Positions 38,377 to 50,268 of a stretch of DNA of 64,000 nucleotides are shown piece after piece (position 1 is the stretch's first letter; each line of letters opens with the position of its first letter). The position numbers and the translations under genes were made by a program. Under the pieces are notes generated by a model, which saw nothing but the letters and a program-made list of their open reading frames with translations, searched no databases and was not told the DNA's origin. Origin of the DNA: Phallus indusiatus (taxonomy: Eukaryota; Basidiomycota; Agaricomycetes; Phallales; Phallaceae); the NCBI GenBank assembly GCA_027605045.1, contig JAQFWX010000037.1, positions 1-64,000 of the forward strand, read 5' to 3'.

Positions 38377-41300
38377 TTATGAATCCTGCTGCATCAGCTT
38401 AATAACCCTCCTATCTCTCTCTCCAACAACTTTAACAACACCTTCCGTCTCCAACCCTCGAACCGCATCGGTGAATTCCGCATTATCGATCGGAATACTG
38501 CTCTGACTAGACAGCATCTTAACAACCTCCGTCCATCGAATACCACGACTCCCAGCACCGCTAGTCTCCAGCAACTTGACCAACTCTCTCTTCAAGTCAG
38601 CACGAAGTCTTCTCTGATGCTGTCCAGCTCCGGTATTCAACATTTCCATGTCAATAGCACCTGTACGCGGGTCAGTTGCCGAGGTTCGTATTGCTTCTCG
38701 CATGAGACGGCAGGCTTCTTGAACGTCTTGCAACTCGACGAATTGTGATAATCGCATACGCGCATGTGCTTCTGAGAGACGAATCATGCTCTCCAGTTGT
38801 CTGGTTGTAGCTGTGATTCGCCGTTCAGACGAATTGGGATCCTCTCCTTGCTTTCGCATGTCCACATAGGCAGAGACGAGTTCTTCAGAGGCTGCTTCTG
38901 TAATGATCGGATGCACCTTTGACCTTGCATACGAGATGTAGGAAGAAAGAGTCTCTATTGGCTTTTTTGTGTAAATCCGTCAGCTCATAAGAATAGAAAT
39001 ATTTGAACAAGACAATGATGGCTTACCAGGATCTCTTCCTCAGCAGGCCTCGAGGGTGTATCTTCAATATAAAGTCCAACTAAATGCTGCGCAAGTTTTC
39101 TATCGGCGATCTCATCAATCTTATCCAACACGAGATACAGCAAATCAAAACGCGAAATAAGTGTCGGTGGCAAGTCGATATTCTTCGTGACAGGCCAATC
39201 GGGGTTGTATCGTGATCCTACAGGATTAGCAGCCGCAAGAAGGGACGTGCGAGCGTTGAGTGTAGTGATAATCCCGGCTTTGGCGATGGATACTGTTTGT
39301 TGTTCCATCACTTCATGGAGCACACTTCTTGTTGCGTCAGACATTTTGTCGAACTCGTCGATGCAACAGATACCGCCGTCGCTCAAGACAAGTGCACCAC
39401 TATATTTATACATTAGTATATAATTAATTGTCGTATCGTACTGTTGTACGCTCACCTCTCTAAAACCAGTTGTTTCGAATCGGGATCACGAGTTACATAG
39501 GCAGTCAATCCGACAGCAGAGGAACCCTTTCCAGACGTATAAACACCACGAGGCGCAAGTTTATGTACATACTACCAAAATCATTAGATTTAATTCAACG
39601 TCACGGAAAGAACTTAAACTTACCTGCAGCATCTGGGATTTACTCGTTCCTGGATCTCCAACGAGCAGTACGTTAATATCCCCTCTGTACCTCGGCCCTC
39701 CACCTCCACCGCCTTTAGCAATATTCTTATTCGTACCTCCAAATAACTGCAACAGAATTCCTTTTTTGACATCATCCATCCCCCAAATCGAAGGAGCCAA
39801 AGACTGAGACAAAACGTCGTATATATCAGGCCGAAGACTCAACATTCGTATTTCAGCTTCCAGGCGTGCTCGTTTACTAAGAGCTCCGCCCTCTCCTTGA
39901 CCTTGACCTTGACCTTCTCCTTCTGGCGTATCGTCCAGCTGCAATTCCGTCTCATCTTCGTCTTCTCCTCCTTTAATCCCAATCCCACCGACACCAGGGA
40001 TTCGCGCTTCACCGGAACGCGTGGATTTATCAAACCCAAGCCGATCTCTACTCCCTCGTTTGATATGGACAACATCCACATACGTTTTGAAAAGACTTTT
40101 AATCGTTCTCTGGCGATTATTAACTCTAACTGGCTCGCTCCTGAAAATACCGGTGACAGTCAATCTGTCACCGGGTCTCGTAACGTCGACCAGTTCGTCA
40201 TAAACGCATAAAGAGACTGTGTGGGGTGTTTGTCCATCCGGCACGGAGTCTGGTGTTTCTTGGAGTCGTATGATTTGGCGATCTGCGAATTCGCAGCGGT
40301 TGTGAATGAGATTCATTGTTCCTTCTGAACGACAGAGATCGCGTGGGCAGCGTTCTGGTTCGGTTATACGTCCTCGGTCAATGTCTACTTGTACGGTATG
40401 GGAGCAGGATGAGCATCGAAAGAAAGCTAAGAGGTGAAGTCAGGTTATTAAGATTAAGTTCAAAAGATTTGTTATGTTGGCGTACCTGTTTTCATATCTG
40501 GAATAATAGGAGTAGCACGTATGACGAGACCTTTTATCGTCACAAGTTTGTCGGTATCTTGAAATATATACATTAGCTTTCAAAATATTTGGATGAAACA
40601 CGTTTTGGGTCTCACCACTAGGATTTAAATCTCTCATATTCCCAGCTTTCTCACCAAACGGCCGCACTTTATAAACACGCCCAACAATCTCCTCCATCTC
40701 ATCTTCGCCTTGTTGACCAGCCATACCATCGACACCGGCTTCGTGATCCTCCTCCGCAATAGACAACATCAAATCTTTCAGAACTTGATCCATAGCTGGA
40801 ATAACTTCCTGCGGGTATTTAAGCAGCTGCGAATGAAGTTTCTTGGAAGGCGGATATGCTAACAAATTCGTCGCGTCCAGATTCAAATTCGTCTGACCTG
40901 TTTTACGCATTCGGCGTAAGAAGGTTATGTATAACAATTCTTCGCCTTCTTCGGGAGAGGTGAGCATTTGTGTGGCGCGTCCGTTCTCGCGATCGTACGC
41001 GACTCGGTATTTTATTTTAAAGCCGCGAAGGAAATCCGTGAATAATGCCATTGACTCAAGGAGAGATACGTTTGTTCCCCATATTGCGCGGTAGGTGTCT
41101 CCGTGCTCTGATGGTTGCTCTGGTGCGGATAAAGGAGGGGCAGATGATTGTGGAAGGACAAGACCGTCAGAGTTTGAGTTGGGGGTATCGGCGGTAGCGT
41201 TGTTGTTGAGTGGTCGCCGTTGCGCGAGTGGGCTTGAAGGTATTGCACCTGAAGAATGGATATCACCCCTCCTGTTGCGCTTTGGAGTGGGCGATTGAGG

Positions 41301-41666
41301 AAAATCAAGTGGATCTGACAAGTTTGAGGAGAAAAGACCTTGTTATAGGAAGAAGGGGAAAAAACGCGTGAATTACGTGAATTTGGTAGTATTTTCGCTC
41401 TCACCCTGACTAGGTAAATCCTGCCTCATAGGAAGACCTAACGCTCTACGCGCGACGGAGCCTCGAAAAGGTGAGCTCGACGCGACATTATTATCGTGCC
41501 GCCGTGGCATTTTGAACGGTGTTCCTGCTATGGAGGGCGTGTCTGATGGCTGGAATAAAGGCATCCTGCTGGGTGCATTGGGAATCGTTCCACCCCCAGA
41601 TTGGGTGTTATCTTGCATGTTAACATCTTCTGCTTCGGACGACGGGAAAGGCAGTGGTGAAGACAT
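38377..41666 (-). CDS. MCM4: DNA replication licensing factor MCM4
   Basis: Subunit of the MCM2-7 replicative helicase. A long Ser/Pro-rich N-terminal tail (exon from 41666, then [11 protein letters not shown]) holds candidate kinase sites. The N-terminal oligonucleotide-binding region has a zinc-binding set [11 protein letters not shown] ... [10 protein letters not shown]. The AAA+ core carries Walker [12 protein letters not shown], Walker [11 protein letters not shown] and the arginine-finger [11 protein letters not shown], followed by the lid helices ([20 protein letters not shown]) and the C-terminal winged helix ([12 protein letters not shown]). The tail before the zinc region and Mcm4-like spacing point to MCM4 rather than other subunits. 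An acidic insert ([17 protein letters not shown]) sits in the middle. About eight introns. It starts 131 bp from PPX1, which runs the other way. Confidence 0.94.
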
Positions 41667-41797
41667 GTTGTTGCTTTTTGGTGAGAAAATTAGACGCGAG
41701 ACAGTGACGTCGCGTCACGGTGTGTGTGGTGCTTATGCCATTGCGTTCCCGATTATTTTCTTTCTTTCCACAACGTCGATTAATATCAATATCTACG
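41667..41797. promoter_or_regulatory. Shared divergent promoter MCM4/PPX1
   Basis: Only 131 bp separate the MCM4 and PPX1 start codons, so both core promoters and 5' UTRs must share this interval. It contains GACGCGAGAC and GACGTCGCGTCACGG, both centred on a CGCG/CGTC core. MluI-box (ACGCGT) elements control G1/S genes in yeasts, but no exact ACGCGT is present here. The functional role is inferred. Confidence 0.5.
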
Positions 41798-43161
41798 ATG
41801 GCATCGCAGTCTTTCTCGGAATTTCTGTTTGCGAATCGTCAGCGCTACCTTGATGCTTTGAAAGCTGGAAAAGCCCAAGATTGGACAGTTGTAGTAGGCA
41901 ATGAAGCCGGAGGTGAAGCACCACCATACTCCCAAATTCTCTTTATAGCTCTGGAAAATAAGAAACAGCAAGAATGACATGATGAATCTCTAATATAGAT
42001 CTTGACACATCAGCCTGTTCACTCGCATATTCTTACCTATCTACAACAATCTTCAATAACCCAACCATCGCACTGTTGCGTACAGCACGGTCGGATTTCC
42101 ATTTACGAGCTGAAAATGATTATGCATTCGGACTCGCGAAACTGAGAGAGGATCATTCGGATTTACTGTGCATAGACGATATATCGCACGAGATGTTTTC
42201 TCAACATGTGCTGCGATCATCGTTTGCGCTGGTAGATCATAATCGTCTGGACCGCATGTTCGCCGGCGCTCCAGGATCGGATGTTTCTCCACGAGTTGTA
42301 TCGATAATTGATCATCATGCCGACGAAGGCTTTCATATGGATGCGCAGAATAGGACAATAGTCGTTCCTGTCGGGAGCTGTGCTTCTCTAGTCGCAAAGC
42401 ACTTTTCTTCCCATTGGCAGCCAGTCTCAGACGGTACACCGGCCATTTCACCGGACGTGGCGACGCTCCTCTTAACGGCGATTTTAATTGACACAAACGG
42501 ACTTAAAAAGAACGGAAAAGCCGTTCAAATAGACTACGACGCAGTCGGATTTTTATTACCGAGGTCGAACTTGAAGTTGACCGAATCAGTCTCGAATGAG
42601 GCAGACCAGGTCAAGATCGCCGATATCGCGCGGACGCTCAATACCCTTAAGAGCTCAATTTCTCATTTATCTAGCAGAGATCTTTTGAGACGAGACTACA
42701 AAGAGTATAGCTTCACTCGGAACGAGTCACCCAAGACCATTTCAGTCGGAATCGCGTCAGTGCCTCTGAACCTCAAGACTTGGCTTAAACTTCACCCGTC
42801 CCCTGAATTTTGGAATGCCCTTGATCAGTGGCTGGGAGAACGTCATTTGGACGTTCTCGGCGTTTTATTCAGCTTTCGCTCCGAGAAGAAAAACAAACAT
42901 AAGCGTCAGACGCTGTGGCTTGTGAGACAGGGCCTAGACGAGTTGCGATCCGGGCTTTTCAAGGGTTTGGAGGCACGAGGAGAGTTGGAGCTTGAAGTGA
43001 AAGCGCTGAAGAAAGCGCATGTGGAAGGTGTGGAGAGAATCAAGTCCGGGGATGTCGTGACGAAGGCGGGTGGGCACGCGAAAGTATGGAAACAGCTGAA
43101 AGTGGATGCAACTCGGAAAATTGTCGCACCGTTGGTCAAAAGTATTATAGAACAATTGTAG
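41798..43161 (+). CDS. PPX1: Exopolyphosphatase PPX1 (DHH family)
   Basis: Two exons (41798-41912 and 41999-43161) sum to 1,278 nt and give 425 residues. The enzyme cleaves terminal phosphate from linear polyphosphate in the cytosol or mitochondria. DHH-family motifs are visible: VVVGNEAGDLDTSACSLA (metal-binding DxD split by the intron), SFALVDHNRLD, VVSIIDHHADEG (the DHH signature), VPVGSCASLVA and TAILIDTNGL (metal-binding Asp). The DHHA2-type C-terminal half includes LLRRDYKEY and SVGIASVPLNLKTWL. Length agrees with yeast PPX1, somewhat longer. Start ATG follows the MCM4-side promoter; stop TAG at 43159. Confidence 0.92.
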
Positions 43162-43294
43162 TTTTGAATTTGGGTGATAGTTATAACGAGTGCACGCAAG
43201 GAACCGGTGTTTTGAGAAAAATTTGCGTTGAGATAGTGGTCCGCGGTATTTTCGGCGCACTATGACGTAATTTGGAAACAAAAAGACAATCTTT

Positions 43295-43386
43295 CGACAA
43301 CAGCAGGATTTGAACCTGCGCCCTCAAAGAGGATCAGATACGACGGTAATTCGAGTCTGACGCCTTAACCACTCGGCCATGTTGCC
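43295..43386 (-). tRNA. tRNA-Ser(CGA) with 10-nt intron
   Basis: On the minus strand, acceptor GGCAACA (43386-43380) pairs with TGTTGTC near 43296-43302. The D arm is GCC...GGC and the anticodon stem is TCAGA/TCTGA. The long variable arm (CCTC...GAGG) is expected of serine tRNAs, and the T arm is GCAGG-TTCAAAT-CCTGC. The anticodon is CGA at 43351-43353. The stem encloses 17 nt rather than 7, implying a 10-nt intron placed just 3' of the anticodon at about 43340-43349. It is 92 nt with the intron and 82 nt mature, before CCA addition. Confidence 0.93.
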
Positions 43387-43845
43387 CTGTTGGGGATCGG
43401 CTCCTGAGTCTATAACAGGCAAATAAACATTATGGCATTTCTGAGGCATTTGGATGAAAACACAACTACCGAAAAACAATGCAAAAGTCCCAATTACATA
43501 AAAGTAATTACATTGGCATGAAGATAAATCAGAAAACTGGTTAGATCTCTCATTAAAAATAGAAAAGACGCAAAGAGGAAGAAAAAATAAACAAGAAAAA
43601 TAAATCAACAATCAGTAAGGCTGCGCCAGGTGAGAGTTGTGTGGTATATATATCGTCAGAAATAATGAGTGGCAGACAGATATGTCACAGATTACGAAAA
43701 AATACCAGAGAAAAAAACAACAGGAGAAGAGAGTCTATTGCTTAAACAAACAAAGGCAGTATCACCTCAATGAAATAAAGAGTTTACACATTGGGGTCAA
43801 AGAAAAGAGCCTATAGTGGTTCGTTCGGTGGCTGAGTTTTTTAGA
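43387..43845. other. Intergenic region
   Basis: 460 bp between the tRNA and the secreted protein's stop. The segment is A-rich on the plus strand, with no supported gene. Confidence 0.5.
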
Positions 43846-45226
43846 CTACCCGGTTCCAAAAAGATGACGTACCACGGGAATCAGAGTTCCATTGCTCGAA
43901 GGGGAGGGTTGTTCCCCTGTAAGATACAACGTGTTGTTGTTTTGATTATATGCGATAAAAGTCGCTGGCGATTGGCCATTGCTATTGATCCAGTGAGCTA
44001 AAGATAAAACATTGAATAAATCAAATAATTTTCGAAATTAGTGAATGAAATAGACCTGTTAGTTCTCCTGTACCCTGGTTCAGTGTCCATATGGCGGACT
44101 CAACTGCCCCCTGAGAAGAGGAGACGGGACGTGAGCCGGGGGCCGCTACAAGAGTAAAGGGAGGTCAGGAAATCAGAATGCCGAGTTTGGGGTGGGAGAG
44201 AAGAAGATCACACGAACTTTGAGGAACATTACTTAGTAAGACGGCACTGTTTTCTCATGGTCGTTAGTGTCGGCTTGACGGGAACACCACGCGGGAAATG
44301 CGGGAAGAAGATGTAAGACCGTTTACGTACTTGTTGGAGCCAACGGCCAAGTTTGAGCTGGAGGCGTTGCTGGCGAGAGCAATGCCCCCGAGTTTGTTAG
44401 GTCCTGGGAATTTGGGATTCTGCAAGTTCGGGTAAAGAAAAGAAAATTACATAAGTTAGTTTTATTTTTTGTTGTTGTGGATTGATTTTTTTTGTCGTAT
44501 CAGAATTCGAGAATCGTTATCATCGATCAAAGAATTCCGTATACACTCACTTGAGCTGTGATATCAACAGGTGCTAGAGAAGATTTTGATATATCCAGTG
44601 TAACCGATAGCTTGTCTGTTTGGTTGGTTGTTACGCCATTCCTAAAATGCGAAAAAAAAGCGGGTCATGTGCTATGTTCAGTCTGGCGGCTAGCACGGAT
44701 GGACGGCGAACGTACAATCCCTGAGGGGTGTTCATCAAGTAGCCTAGCTCAGTGCTGTTGAGTGCTCGGACTTGAATAGAGCCTTGTACACTGAGCGAGA
44801 TGGAGAGAGGGGAGGTTGGGGAAAAAAATCTCAATTGACGTTGTCCGAATCTAAAACAAATAAACAGACCTCGTGCTGGTCGCAGTTGCAGTCGGGGAAG
44901 GTGCAGGCGACGCGCTAGCACTAGCACTAGGACCGGATCCTATAGTAGGACACACGACGAGGAAGGCATGGTCAGAAGAAACATGACAAGTCTGTCAAAA
45001 AAAAAACCTCACGAGCGTAAAGTCTGGATGACTCCCTCTCATGAGAATCCATTCCTGGCAGAAAACGACCGAAACGATAAAGAGCCGACGACACGCCTCT
45101 TCGAGTGTTGCTCTGCGTTACCGCACGCGAACCGTAGGCGGACACTGATGACGACGACCATGCGAGCAGGAGGTACACTGCAGCAATCACGAACTTTGAC
45201 CACGAGGAGCGACCGAATAGTATCAT
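43846..45226 (-). CDS. Secreted basidiomycete surface protein
   Basis: A signal peptide (MILFGRSSWSKFVIAAVYLL plus a Ser-rich end, cleavage near VSA) leads to a Ser/Ala/Pro linker (GPSASASASPAPSPTATAT). A repeating beta-type domain follows: VQGSIQVRALNSTELGYLMN, TDKLSVTLDISKSS, NKLGGIALASNASSSNLAVG, ESAIWTLNQGTGELT, HWINSNGQSPATFIAYNQ, ending VVRHLFGTG. I recall this chain, with the phrases IQVR..LGY and ESAIW...HWIN, in secreted proteins of mushrooms of unknown function. Exons from the linker to the stop (43846-43848) join cleanly. The exon 1/2 join does not: the obvious GT donor after ARE gives the wrong phase for the GSGPSAS reading, so either an earlier donor is used or the A/T run near 45000 hides an indel. 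Confidence 0.72.
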
Positions 45227-46278
45227 GACGAGCGAGGGGATAGAGAAAAGTAAAAAGGAAGAAGGGGGAAAAGGAGATGATAAAAAGAACGGCGAGAGGA
45301 AAAGAGAGTCGGACTACTTCTGTGTCTATAAAGCACTTTGACAGAGAAGAATTTGCAATTTTTATTATATATAAAGGAAAGAATGTTCTATGTACAATTT
45401 GTATTAGACGACGACCCTGCACAGCGGCATCCCTAAAGTTGACGCCTAAAATAACTCTGGGCCGAGATGATTCAAAGATGCAATCATCCTCGGATATTCT
45501 CGTGTAACGCGTGTATACTACAAAAAGAATTTGAAGGCAGGAAAGCAAAGATGGGAAGTCGTGGCTGAATAATCAATATATTAATTGAATGGTGGATCAC
45601 TAATTCTATTCCTTGGTTGAACATACATACCCAGTTGTCAGTGTCATAGAGAATTCATTAGCCAGCCAAAATGAATGGCGGTATATATGTGGAAGGGTCA
45701 TGCACAAAGATTATCATCAGAGAGTATCCTGCGGTGCTAGTAGTGATCACTGATTACATGGCCCAAGAGAAGGACTGTTTCGGAAGAATCAAGGACATAC
45801 TTTGACATTTCTGTTACTATAATGGCATTCAAACGCATAGTGATATTTAACTGTGCGCGCGTGAAATGGGATTTGCCGCAGTGACACAGTTAATAATAAT
45901 GATGGTCTCAGTGAGCAAGTTCAACTTGGCAGCGAACACTCTATTTTCTGTCGTCTCCTGCGCACAATTTTCTCCTCCAATCAAAAATATTTAGTTGGCT
46001 TTAAATCGACTATTTCAGGTCGTGGGACCATCTTGGCTTGATTATTTGGTCGTTTTTTTCGGATTCACCACTGCGCTCGCGCATGTTTGTACCTGTTTGG
46101 CGCCCGTGTGTGTCGGTTAAAACCCGTGCCACTTACATACTCAAGAGTCATCACAGGTGTAAACACATCTCGTGTCCTCCACGAACGCTGCCACCAACGG
46201 CCTCAGTTTAAACCTCGACTCCGCGGAAACCTGCGTGCTCATCCTCACTTCAAGATACTTAACAACTCTCTTTTAACT
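45227..46278. other. Intergenic, divergent promoters
   Basis: About 1.05 kb between the starts of the secreted protein gene and the zinc-finger gene. The frame at 46087-46278 is open into the downstream gene but has no independent support as coding. No RNA gene was recognised. Confidence 0.45.
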
Positions 46279-47876
46279 ATGGCATACGCTTCTTTCGCAT
46301 TATTGCCAACTCTTCCGGTTATCTACAACCTGATGCCATCTCAGAAACATAAACGGCGCACAGCGACCAGTATCATGGCCGGTCACTTCGATCCTCTTCC
46401 GATCATCTCTAACGACGTATCCAAGCCTTTGCAAGACCCAGTGCGCGCTCCGTCGCCCTCTAATCTCAAAGTTTCGGACATGGCGTCTGAGCAACAGCGC
46501 CCTTCGGAAGAAACACGTTCTGCACTCAAGAAATCGGCTCAACAAGCCTCAAAAAGGAATAGGACGAGTATTTCAACATCTATTATGTCAGGGACTCTAT
46601 CAAAATCTAAAGGAAAACGCGTGAAAGGCGTGCATCCCGACGACAAGGAGAACGCGGGTTCCAACAGGGATGCCCCCAGATCTTCTTCCCCTCGTCTCAC
46701 ATCCTCCCCACCGGCGTCCCCTCTGCCTTCTGTAGTTGTACCAAAGGAAAAACCCAAAGCATCTGGGTTTTGGAGAGCCCGTTCAGCAAATACATCAGCC
46801 TCTCCCGCCCCTTCCTCGCTCAAGCGAAAGTTTTCTATGACATCTCATGGCGCTGATGACGTTTCATCTTCCCAAGTCGCACCATCTAACAGAAAAAAAT
46901 CCCGTCTGTCCACATCATTGGACCCCGAAGCGCCGTCGTCGCGCCTATTTGCGTCTTCCGATTCTTTGTCTTCTCGTTCCCCTTCCCCTTCACTGGATTT
47001 TGAGCCTCAAACTCTTGTTTCATCCCAGCCTAAAAAGAGATTGAAAAGGCAAGCGGACTTGTTCTTCTTCTCAAAATTGACATTTTGGGACAGCCCTAAC
47101 GAATAATCTTTGGCCCTTTCAGACGTCACACTAGCCATATCATTCTGTCCAACAAAGGTATATTTTCATCAATTTTGTGTGCGCATGTGTAATGTCCAAT
47201 CTTCGGCCTAATTTTCTTGCCCCACTGTTCCGTTTCTCTAGCATCTTCCGAAGGCAACCCCATTACAAAATCTGTGAGATTGATTTCCCTGAAGTCCTAA
47301 TATACGCTACTGAAAACTGGTGTTCCTTCACCCTTGGATGACCTTTCCCAGATGTCTCACTCCGGTATTACATACGCTGAGAACGAGCAATCACTATCTG
47401 CGGAGCCCTCTGACCCCGCTGAACCGTAAGTATCCATCATCAAATAAATCATTCGACGCGGAACTCACGGCCCTAATATCACGGCCCTGAAAACCAGACT
47501 ATTGACAAGAGTCGATGCTCCACAGCTTTACGAGGTAATCAAAAAGACAGGCATTCGATGCAAATTGTGCGAGAGAATATCTATCAATGTGGCTTATATG
47601 GAAAACCATTTGCGTACTGCGCACAATGACAAGATAGACATGGACGTGAGTAGCCAGAGAAACAAGCTCAATTGGAGTCCAAACCTTATGACGCGTCGTT
47701 GCTAGGCCATGCCACAGCCACCTCCTCGAAAACCTCGCGGACCACGGAAAAACGTTGCCGTCAAGAAAGGATGGAAAGGATGGGTTGAAGACGATCTCGA
47801 GCCTCAGAAACTCATTCTGTTGGACAAACCTGAAGTTCTTCCGGAGCGTACGACGCGTAGTGGAAGAAAGATTTGA
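46279..47876 (+). CDS. Nuclear Ser-rich protein with single C2H2-type zinc finger
   Basis: The long first exon (to 47048) encodes a Ser/Pro/Lys-rich disordered region with basic patches (KHKRRT, KRNRTS, SKGKRVKG, PKKRLKR) that look like nuclear signals, and a DDKEN motif reminiscent of a KEN-box degron. Intron 1 needs a GC donor (AAAAG|GCAAGC, 47049-47122). Later exons carry VDAPQLYEVIKKTGIRCKLC and AYMENHLRTAHND, forming C-x2-C-x13-H-x4-H, one C2H2-like finger. A basic proline tail (PPPRKPRGPRKN) and PERTTRSGRKI at the stop (47874-47876) finish it. The frame is open upstream to 46087; ATG 46279 or 46333 are both possible. No named family recognised. Confidence 0.65.
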
Positions 47877-48708
47877 AAATGTGAAACGGTTTTTTTTGCT
47901 TTGCATTACACTGCCTTTCCCTACTCTTCCGTCGTGATTTGTGAGTCGGTTTCCATTCATTTTGATGTTTTAATTTATTCTGTTTTCTGACTCCGCTACT
48001 GTCTCCACACACTAGGATACTTGACTACCCATTCTACCGATCACCTCCTCTTTTTGTCTCTTTTCTCTCTTAGAAGGAAACAAGGTTTCTGCCGGAAGTT
48101 ATTATTGAAATTGTTGTTGTTTGTTAACTCGAAATCGCTGTCTCCCTCTTTTTTTTTCTGTATCGATATATCACACGCTGTGTTTTTATTTGCCCAGAAT
48201 TTTTTTCTTTTTCATTCTGTTGCCATTTCAATTGGCAATTACTTCACGCCAGACAAATGGACTCGGAACCTGACTGGGTTTGAATTACTTAAGAATTGTG
48301 GTGACCATCGACATCGGCGGCGTTTAGTGATCTCTTTTATAATATGAGATCCAAGTTCTCACACGATGACTGGTGGTTGCAGTTGCAATTGGAATTGGGA
48401 TTAGAATCACGTTTTTTCCCTTTTGACTAGTGTCTATTATGGCTACGACATGCGAGAACGGTGTGTTTCTTCTGATATTTTTTTTTGATTTCGGAAACAT
48501 TAATACCTGGCTTTTTCTCGGTAGAACACTATCTCTCTCTGTGAATGTAAGCACACGACACACATGCGCAATAGACTTTGCGCGTCTTCAAGCTCTACAT
48601 TAGTATTGGCAGGGTCCGTATGGACCTGTTGACTGTGAGCTTCCCAATGGTGCTTGACAGATGCAACACTGTGTGAAGTCCTTCGAGGCTCTGAATCAGT
48701 TGACTCGG

Positions 48709-48740
48709 ATCTATATACATACATGTGTATGTATGTATAA
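48709..48740. repeat. TATG/CATA near-palindrome
   Basis: ATATACATACATGTGTATGTATGTAT reads almost the same on both strands (CATACATG / TGTATGTATG arms). A related TGTATGTATGTATA run occurs at 24427-24440 and another at 13587-13600. Simple-sequence DNA; no function is implied. Confidence 0.7.
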
Positions 48741-49746
48741 TAATATCAAAACGGCACGTGGTCTCGGAGAGCAAAATTAACTAAGGTACGTTTGTGGCTG
48801 TTTTGTGCGTGTTGACCATTTTGTCTTACTGACGCTGCATTTAGTTTAGCCGTTGGCTCACTATTATTAAAAGTATTGGTACCGAAGGTGTTAGTTTAGT
48901 CAAAATGCGGCTCCTGGCTTGACCTGTTGAGACGATGGAATTAAGGTTTGTATATGCGCATTGTACTGATTGCCAGCCTGAGCCAGGTGAGCGCCGAACT
49001 CCGAGTTCCTTATATAGGTGCGTTTCGAATTACTCATTTGTTTTATTTACTGACGGGCTTGCATTGTTTTCCATGCAGAGAGAGCGCGTGTGTATTCATA
49101 TGGCTGAGCGTGGAGTGAAGTTAAGATAGCTTAACAACTACATTGCCAGGGTGGGACAATGAACCCGGACCGTCCTTTGGGTTACTGTGCGTGAATTTTC
49201 ATTTTGTACTGGGCCCTTTATCACGATTTGAATACCAGTCTCGGATATTTATATTGAATCTGTAATGTTCAATACCCCCGCATCTCAAACGTACCGATAT
49301 ATATCAAGGCGCATTTATATTATCTTGTATGCGACAGAGTCAGGGTTTACACATCAGGCAAATTGGGCTACCTGCCACTAGGCTCGGAATCATACATGTG
49401 ATCTCTCTTCTTCAGGTTTTCCGAACTCGATTGGTTCCAACTTCGAACGTCATACGCGGTTTTGACAATCATTGGCAGGTGCCATTTGTTCCGTGAATCT
49501 ACTGCTCCGTCTGATTGTCCGGTGATTGCCAGCTTGAGATACTCGTACCGTCTTTAACAGAACCCTCAATCTGGACTGCGACACGCTACAACTTTCGGGG
49601 TTCCGTGAGTTGCGTTTTCAAGTCTTGTTTGGCTTCATCTCACATAATGTGTGGCTCATAGTCACTTGATTAATTTAACGTTGTCGACGAATGATTGCTT
49701 CCACGCGTGAAGATCCGGGATGCGCGACTCAGTCCGAATGTATCGG

Positions 49747-50268
49747 TTAGAACTCTATCAATGAAAGAAGTTCATCATGTTGAGACGTCTCACGGCAGTG
49801 ACGTCGATTCGAAGTCATCATTCCCGACTCACTGGAAGGCCCGTGGGAAGCTCTGCCAAAAATTTTAATGGGCTTCGAGAATAAAGTGTACCAATGGTAT
49901 AGTGTTATGACCGTTTCTCTTTTCTCTTCTGGCGCATCAGCCTGTGGTTGTGCCATGGTTTGTGGTCGAAGATGAACGATGGCACTGGGGTGCCAGAAAT
50001 GAGCGTCGCTAAATGACGCAGATATCTTCTTTTCTTTCTTCCATTTACATACTTCCGAGTGCGCTGATTGTGTTGCGCATTCAGTCTCACCAAGACATTC
50101 ATCGTAATTCATTGTCCAGGCTATTAGTGTCAGAGTCTTGTCAACAAAGTCCTCGCCATTGGGCGTTTCTCTACCATCTCGGACAATTAACCAAGCAGTG
50201 GACGAATCACGGCTTTTCCCTATCAATGCCCAACGTACATATTCGGAGATGAGCCTCGAAGGTCTCAT
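49747..50268 (-). other. Long open frame, coding status uncertain
   Basis: A 173-codon single open frame starting MRPSRLISEYVRWALIGKSR. The first two thirds (STAWLIVRDGRETPNGEDF, LIAWTMNYDECLGETEC) look protein-like, the rest less so. No signal peptide, transmembrane segment or known domain is visible, and no partner exons were found. It could be an orphan gene or a relic. Confidence 0.3.

Noticed and set aside
39897..40211. 104-codon plus-strand open frame
   Set aside because: Antisense to the MCM4 exon carrying the acidic insert and OB-fold region.
45039..45548. 169-codon minus-strand open frame rich in Phe/Leu
   Set aside because: Overlaps the start of the secreted protein in another frame and extends into its promoter; no start context or domain.
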